Part shown: in pieces, positions 57,921-64,000 of the stretch | How positions within the stretch are numbered: position 1 is the stretch's first letter | How the letters are laid out: each line of letters starts with the position of its first letter | NCBI GenBank assembly: GCA_002633005.1 | Contig: NMRA01000659.1 | Span: forward strand, 64,500-128,499 | From: Phoronis australis | Taxonomy: Eukaryota; Phoronida; Phoronidae | Direction: 5' to 3' | Length of the DNA stretch: 64,000 bases | Made by a program: the position numbers and the translations under genes | Notes under the pieces: model-generated | Database searches by the model: none | Seen by the model: the letters and a program-made list of their open reading frames with translations, nothing else | Told to the model about the DNA's origin: nothing

Positions 57921-60824
57921 AGGAGAAGTGGGCAAAAAGGTCTGCTTCAGAGAATCAAAAAAATAGTAGAAAACGAGACAAAAGTTCACTAAAAAGGCAG
58001 GAACTACCAAAACACTTAAATTCGGCTGGGTGAACGCATGCAATACTGCATTTACTTATCTCTCTCGAACTAACGAGTGGCAGAATATGCACGAGGCTTT
58101 CAGGACATTATTTCAGTGCTTGACGCAAAACTATTCTCCCAGAAAATAATTATAGCATTCTTGTGAATCGTGTTTTAACGTGATTTGAGTTCTGTGAACA
58201 TTTACATGAACATGTCCAAAAGCGCTAAAGACAATTATAAGCGACCAGAAACACACATCATACTATTCGTCCTTCGTCTATAAATATTAGTCTTCAGTAC
58301 ATCTTCACTCAAACACAGAGCTGCACATTTTACCCACTTACCTGTTAACTAGGCATTTGTTGCAAGTCGTCGCGTTCGCTTACGAGTCATTTGCACGTTG
58401 ATCACTTCGTCGATCTATCAATTAAGGCGCTCGTATATGAGTTTGTTTCTTTTATAGTTCACGCGAGCGCGTCATTGGGTGTCCACATTGCTATAGCAAC
58501 AAGTTGTTACGTACCCTGGGAATTACTTATAGCGAATCAATCCGCAGTTAGACCTACGCAGGTACAATTGATGTTGAGGGACCCCTCGAACGTGGGGAGA
58601 AGGACACACTATTTTTGAAGGGGATGCAGCAATGGAATTAAATATAGACCCAAGGACCTTTATTCGAAAATTCACATATAGGCCCTGGGCCCATATCTGA
58701 TGACAAGGGGTTATTTGCGGAAAATCCCGACAGTCGCCGGTTTTCACGTATAGCCCTAACTGTGTTTCATCATCAACAATCCCAAGAATTCACTAGAGTC
58801 AAAAGTTGCGTGAAGAAAAATGGCGTGACAAGTGCAGGCGCACGAGCCACAGTTCTGATACAAGAGAAAATTCAGACGCGCGAACGTCAACGGATGTAGT
58901 TACCGTAATTAACGGTGGTTACCATGTGTTTAGTGAAGTTTGTGTTGATGATGACGTTCAGGATAGGAAGTTCGTTCACTTCCTTCGTTCATTTAGTTCC
59001 CACTACTACCAAATAAAGGTGTTATAAAGCCGGGTCTAATAATATTTTGGATGAAGACCATTCTCCGGTTATGAAATCTGTTTGAACTTGTTCTTTTCTC
59101 AGATCAGAAATGATTTCTATGTTTGACTAAGCTTGACAGTTTCTGAGAGCTTCAGACGAGGCTGATTAAGAAGCCTGACACGGCGGGTTGGTTTCACCTG
59201 CAGAAGCAGTTGATGCGAGTCTTTTTTGGGCAATTTTATTTTCCGAAATCTTGAAAATTTAACACAAAAGTTGGGGAGTCATTAGCTGTGATCAATCAAA
59301 TAAAATTGTGTGGAAAAATAAGGAAAAGTGTGTAAAAATCGCAAGAAAGGGCCAATTCCAATTTCTGTTCAAATAAATAACGCCATGATGTTACTTAACA
59401 AGACCAAAAATGCCTGCGAGAAAAGTTGCTTTAACAGGAGAACATGGCTTACAGCGGTAATGTCTAGAGAATTTGATCGATAAATGTGTGGGACGATACC
59501 TACAAGTCAGGTCAAAATTGAAAACGTAATATAAACCCCATTCTGGTGTAAAAAACACAAGCCACTTTCTTCAGATGCAAATTTGCTAGTCCATAACAAT
59601 AAACCAGCTTGAATTTTTTGTGACTGAAACTAAACCACCGTGGCGAGCTACTTAATGGAGTTAATCTGACGCAATCACCGTAATTCTTTTCAAGACTAGA
59701 AATTATATGTAACCTGAGTAAGGACTAAAGTAACTTGCCCAAATCAAAAGTTGTTTTGGACAAAACACGCGAGTTGATTTTATTTTTTTTATCAGATAAT
59801 ATGTATTTATTGAAGAATACAGAAGCATACAAGGAAATAATGAGAAACCCAGAAATCGCGAAGCATTATATCTGGGTTGTAGACAGTTCATAGATAAAAG
59901 TAGTATTGTTCTTTAAATTTGTGTTTCAGTAGTTTCAACTGTATAAAGAAATGTGATTACAGTATTTATGAATTACATGCGCGCAACCAGCCTAAAATGG
60001 GGAGGGGCTCGAATTTGTGAGATGTGAACCTTTTATTAAGATTCACGGGCTGCGTTAAGAGCTATGAATTGTGCATTTTCAGGATTTTGTTAGTTCCTGC
60101 CTATTTATTGGAATTTCGTCTGTTTTCTACTTTTCGGAATTTTTGCCCACTTCGGCAAATGGGGGGGGGGGAGGCTGGGTGCCCGCATGAATTGGAACAG
60201 TAAAGATTACTTAAGCTTGTTAATGCACAGACAAATTACGTAGCCAACTAACAACCAATAGCCGTTCTTGGTGCAAATTAATGTATGTTGATCAGAAGGA
60301 TTCAATAAGAGTCACACGCACACACTGAATCTCCTTCCTCTTGCTGTAGGAAACAAATATCTATTACCAAAAATGTTGAGAAGTTTTTTTATTGAAACGA
60401 GTCCAACAGTTATAGTTAAAGTATTTTTCATTGTCTCAAACAAATCAGTTAAACAGACCTTTAACCTGACAACATTTCGCGCCGTGTGTTGCTTTGAATA
60501 GTTTTCATACTGCATGTATATGTTCACATCCCTGAAAAAAACATCCAGTGTTACACAAATTATAATATCATCATGCTAAAATATCGGGAAGTGCCAAAAC
60601 ACGACCTCGGTGACGGAGAATTCCAAACAACACCCTTTATAGTTGTGCTTTCTCACATACGTGTTTCTTTGATATAATATAGATTCTCAATTTGAGTGAT
60701 TTTTGGCTACTGCTTATTCCTAGGCAACCCTTTTAAGGCGTTGTTAAAAACTTCACAGCACAGAGTACATAAATTTGACATAACATACAACAGTAGCCTA
60801 AACACTGGAAAAACAACTGATACG
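57921..60824. other. Non-coding stretch
   Basis: No gene is seen. A G homopolymer lies at about 60162-60171. Short open frames here have no motifs. Confidence 0.4.
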
Positions 60825-62545
60825 TTTTTATGCGCCCACATATTTATATGTGGACGCATTATGCCCTCTGTCCCTCCGTCCGGCGCCCGTTGCCTTATCA
60901 CCAAATCCTTTGACGTACGTTCACGAAATTTTGCACATGTTTTTGTTATGTATGGGATGGCATGAGCGAACTTTCGGACGGATCCGACTACCGGTGTGCC
61001 ACCTAGTGGCAATTTTATTTTTTTACGCTTACCTCTATGTCTGCAAAGGTCCTCAACGTGTTTTCATAACATTTGGCATATAGGCATCTATTAGTGAGGT
61101 GACGCTCTCCTCCCGTTTTCGGATTCGACGTAGTGGCATTTTTACTGTTTTCGAGTCTGTTTTTGGCGTCCACCCCTTTATCAACCAAACCGTTCTAAGG
61201 ACGATTGTGGAAATTAGCATTCTTGCTATGAAGAGGACGGCTGACGATGATTTCCGACGATTTCGACTATTGTGGCACCTCCTAGAGGCAGTTATTTATT
61301 TTTGCGCCCATGTCTGTTTCTCCTAAACCGTTGGCAGGATCTTTACTAAATTCAGCTAGTGATATTGACAATGGATGACGACGACTTTCGGACAGAACTG
61401 ACTATCGGTGTGCCCCCTAGTGACAATTTAATTTTTAAATGTTTGCCTCTGTATCTTCAAAGGTCCTCAACTTATTTATATAAAATTTGGAATATAGGCA
61501 TCTGTTAGTAAGATGACGCTATCCTCACGTTTTTGGAGGGATTTGACGTTGTTTGCTCCACCAAGTGGCCATTTTACTGTTTTTTAGTCTGTTTTTTGGC
61601 GTCCACCCCTCTATCAACCAAACGGTTCTAAGGATGACTGTGAAAATTGACATGTATATTCTTACTACCGTGACGAAGCTGAGGTTGATTTACCGACGAC
61701 TTCGATTACCATGGCGCCACCTAGTGGGAGTTTTGTTTTTTGCGCCCGTGGCTGTATCTCTTAAACCGTTTGCAGCATCTTTGCTAAAAGCAAGTGTATA
61801 TGATGTTGACAACGGATGACAACAACTTTCGGACGGATCTGGCAAACAGTGTGCCCCCCTAGTGGCAATTTTCATTTTATAGGCTTACCTCTGGATCTTC
61901 AAAGGTCCTCAACGGATTATCAGAGCGTTTTGAATATAAGCCTTTATTGATGAGATGATGCTACCCTGCCGCTTTGGGATGGAATCGAGGAGCTTTGCGC
62001 CTCCTAGTGGCCATTTTTCCTGTTTTCGAGTTTTGTTTTTCGCTCCAACCCTCGATCAACCAAACTATTCTAAGGATGATTTTGAAAATTGGCGTATGTT
62101 CTCAGTGTGAAGAGGACAGTTGACGATTACGAATCCGACTACTGTGGCGCCTCCTAGTGGTAGTTTTGTTTTGTTTTGCGCCCATAGCTGCATCTCCTAA
62201 ACTCACTGCAGGATCTTTACTATATTTAGTAATTGTATTTGTATGAAGCTATCAACAGACGACGACGTCTTTCGGGCGGATCCAATGAGCGCTGTGCCCC
62301 ATAGTGGCAATCATTTCATTGTTTCTGTTTTCCCTGCTTCGTTTCTCTAATGTTCCCTGACAGATTATGAAATTTGATAAATATCTTTCTATTAGAGAAG
62401 CAATGGCATGTTCCCATTTTCAGATGGATTGGTCGTTTTTTCACCATCAGGTGTCTATTTTTATGAAACATAGAAACAACCCTAGAAGCACTCCGTTTGC
62501 GGTGCATTCGTGGTTGCATTTCAACGCTCGTCGTTGCTCTGTTCT
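60825..62545 (+). repeat. Tandem-core element block 4, the clearest three-monomer higher-order repeat
   Basis: The 5' module starts TTTTTATGCGCCCACATATT and closes as a palindrome with TATGTGGACGCAT. Boxes lie at 61003 (I), 61130 (II), 61282 (III), 61417 (I), 61562 (II), 61721 (III), 61859 (I), 62004 (II), 62154 (III), 62301 (I) and about 62446 (II), a mean spacing of about 144 bp. Exact 14/14 CTCF-type matches lie at 60996-61009 and 61714-61727, and 13/14 matches at 61997-62010 and 62147-62160. The 3' module at 62475-62545 has AACGCTCGTCGTTG. No coding capacity. Confidence 0.88.
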
Positions 62546-64000
62546 AAAAATTTATTGTCGGTTAGCAGTGTTGAGCCCATTTCTAGTCAAATAAATACGA
62601 ATGGTGTACATTTGTATGAAACCTCTAAATGTTACGTGTACTTTGCGGGCACTAAATAACAGGCAACATTTTGCTCTCGTCCACTCGTCAAGTCTGAAAT
62701 GTGTTTTGTGGGAATATGCTTGGATGACTACTGACCGAAATAATATCCTCCAGGACTGCTCGTGTAAATTTGCGCCACTCGAGTAGCGTAAAATAACTGC
62801 GATATAGGTCTATGTCCTTAACCAAATCCAATTGAATAAGATTGTGTAAACTCTCTTGGAATAACGAGTACCCGGTATTTCAGCTAGTGTATCATATTTG
62901 ACTGCTTTATCCATACCACTTCCTTAAACGATGGCATTGAAATGAATCATCAACCATAGATTCCCCTTTGTCGTGTTTGTACGTCATACACAGATGTTGA
63001 GTGTTAAGGATGCCAACCCCTATTTTATTGATTTCAATCTAGGAGAAGCTTACAAATTTTGCTCCACACTTTCGAGGGTTGTCGAGGGTCACTACAAAAT
63101 GAGAACTGAATGGGAAAGTCATTTTCAGTATCTGTTACTAGGTGGCCAAAACCGGGTTTGGTATCACTTGAGGATTGACTGAACTAAAAACTCATGATCC
63201 CTAAGGCACACGTTGGATACCATGGGTCTTGGTGGGCGGTCTTTCACCACAGTTGCCATGTAACTCTCCTAAACCGTAGGTCACGCTTGCACGTTTCTAG
63301 CAGACTTTGAAAGCCGTTTTCAAGTTTTACTCAAGACTCCTGCACGTTCACAACAGCGAACCAGCACAAAGAACACGAACCTAGACTTTTAAAACAAGGA
63401 GCTTGGGATCAGACAGGGCACCCGCCGGGGACCGAAACACCACTCCCGCATTTTCTGTCATAGTGTGAGTGCATTGAGCTTAGAAATTCCGATCCCAAAT
63501 TCCAAGCGTTTTAAAGATCGGTGAGTTGTTGAAGTACACTTGTTTGGAGGCAAAAACGGTGAAATTGGTGACGGTGCAGGTCTTTTTAGTGAATAATTCT
63601 CGCGGTCCATTTCAAAAATCCGGAAAATAATGCCGGAAATAATGTACCCTCGACAATTAAATCGACGAACCCTGTGGCCTACTGTAAAAATGTTTAAAGG
63701 AAAAAATCAACAATGGCACTCGAAAGAGGAAATAATATTTTAGTTTTTCAATTTTTAAAATAGTTTTGAGAAACTATTGAATAATCTGAAATTAACAAAA
63801 TATTCACAGAGATAGCAACGTCTTGAGAATATAGATTATGTTGGAATTCGTCCACAGATGACAGTTGCACGAGTTTTACCGGTAAAAATTCAATAACAGA
63901 GTCAATATAGTACAAGTTACGTATTATTATTGGTAATTATTAAAAAACAAATGCAGAAAACAACTGGAAAGTACTTGAGGCTACTGGCATCGTCTATACT
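62546..64000. other. Non-coding stretch to the window end
   Basis: It contains only the partial R1 relative near 63234-63345. Confidence 0.4.

Noticed and set aside
48195-62545. CRISPR-like array, since short boxes recur at regular spacing
   Set aside because: The spacers are homologous to each other (monomers of a satellite), the host is an animal, and there are no cas genes.

Overview
The window is animal nuclear DNA, most likely from a marine invertebrate bilaterian; the species cannot be named from the sequence. The evidence is split coding exons with GT-AG introns, an intronless class A GPCR, non-LTR retrotransposon debris, hAT-like MITEs and tandem-core satellite elements. Nothing is bacterial: there are no operons, CRISPR arrays or bacterial promoters. 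Three single N bases (13946, 35660, 37497) mark assembly joins.

Region 1 (1-26.1 kb, + strand) is one long coiled-coil gene locus. Two partial upstream exons (2-115, 909-1076) are followed by a very large 3.9-kb exon opening with an ATG at 3704. About 18 small exons then end at a TGA at 26074-26076. The joined product is about 2,070 residues, almost all heptad-type coiled coil. The exon architecture is quantised: several exons are exactly 168 or 84 nt (8 or 4 heptads), and the giant exon carries a tandem repeat of the same 168-bp unit. A 1.8-kb segment with two exons is present twice, joined at an N. It looks like a haplotypic false duplication, because including both copies would break the reading frame.

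Region 2 (26.1-39.2 kb) has no gene I can support. It holds a textbook 148-bp hAT-type MITE with an 8-bp target duplication (30270-30417), a cluster of an unusual 13-mer near 35.2-35.7 kb, a (GT)n tract inside a degenerate TATGATACAcat-type satellite (36.8-37.4 kb) and dispersed repeats.

Region 3 (39.2-40.5 kb, - strand) is a complete intronless 429-residue rhodopsin-class GPCR with NRY in place of DRY, closest in style to the moody/Tre1/GPR84/melatonin-receptor group.

Region 4 (40.5-64 kb) is repeat-dominated: fold-back palindromes and a dead LINE reverse transcriptase (42.9-44.6 kb), a second MITE (46.05 kb), and four blocks (48.2-50.9, 50.9-52.8, 54.4-55.6, 60.8-62.5 kb) of one tandem-core element family. 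Its core is a three-monomer higher-order repeat (I-II-III, about 145 bp each). Each monomer carries a box matching the vertebrate CTCF core motif on the - strand; ten are exact 14/14 matches. This CTCF-motif array at near-nucleosomal spacing, framed by hairpin-bearing 5' and 3' modules, is the most unusual system in the window.
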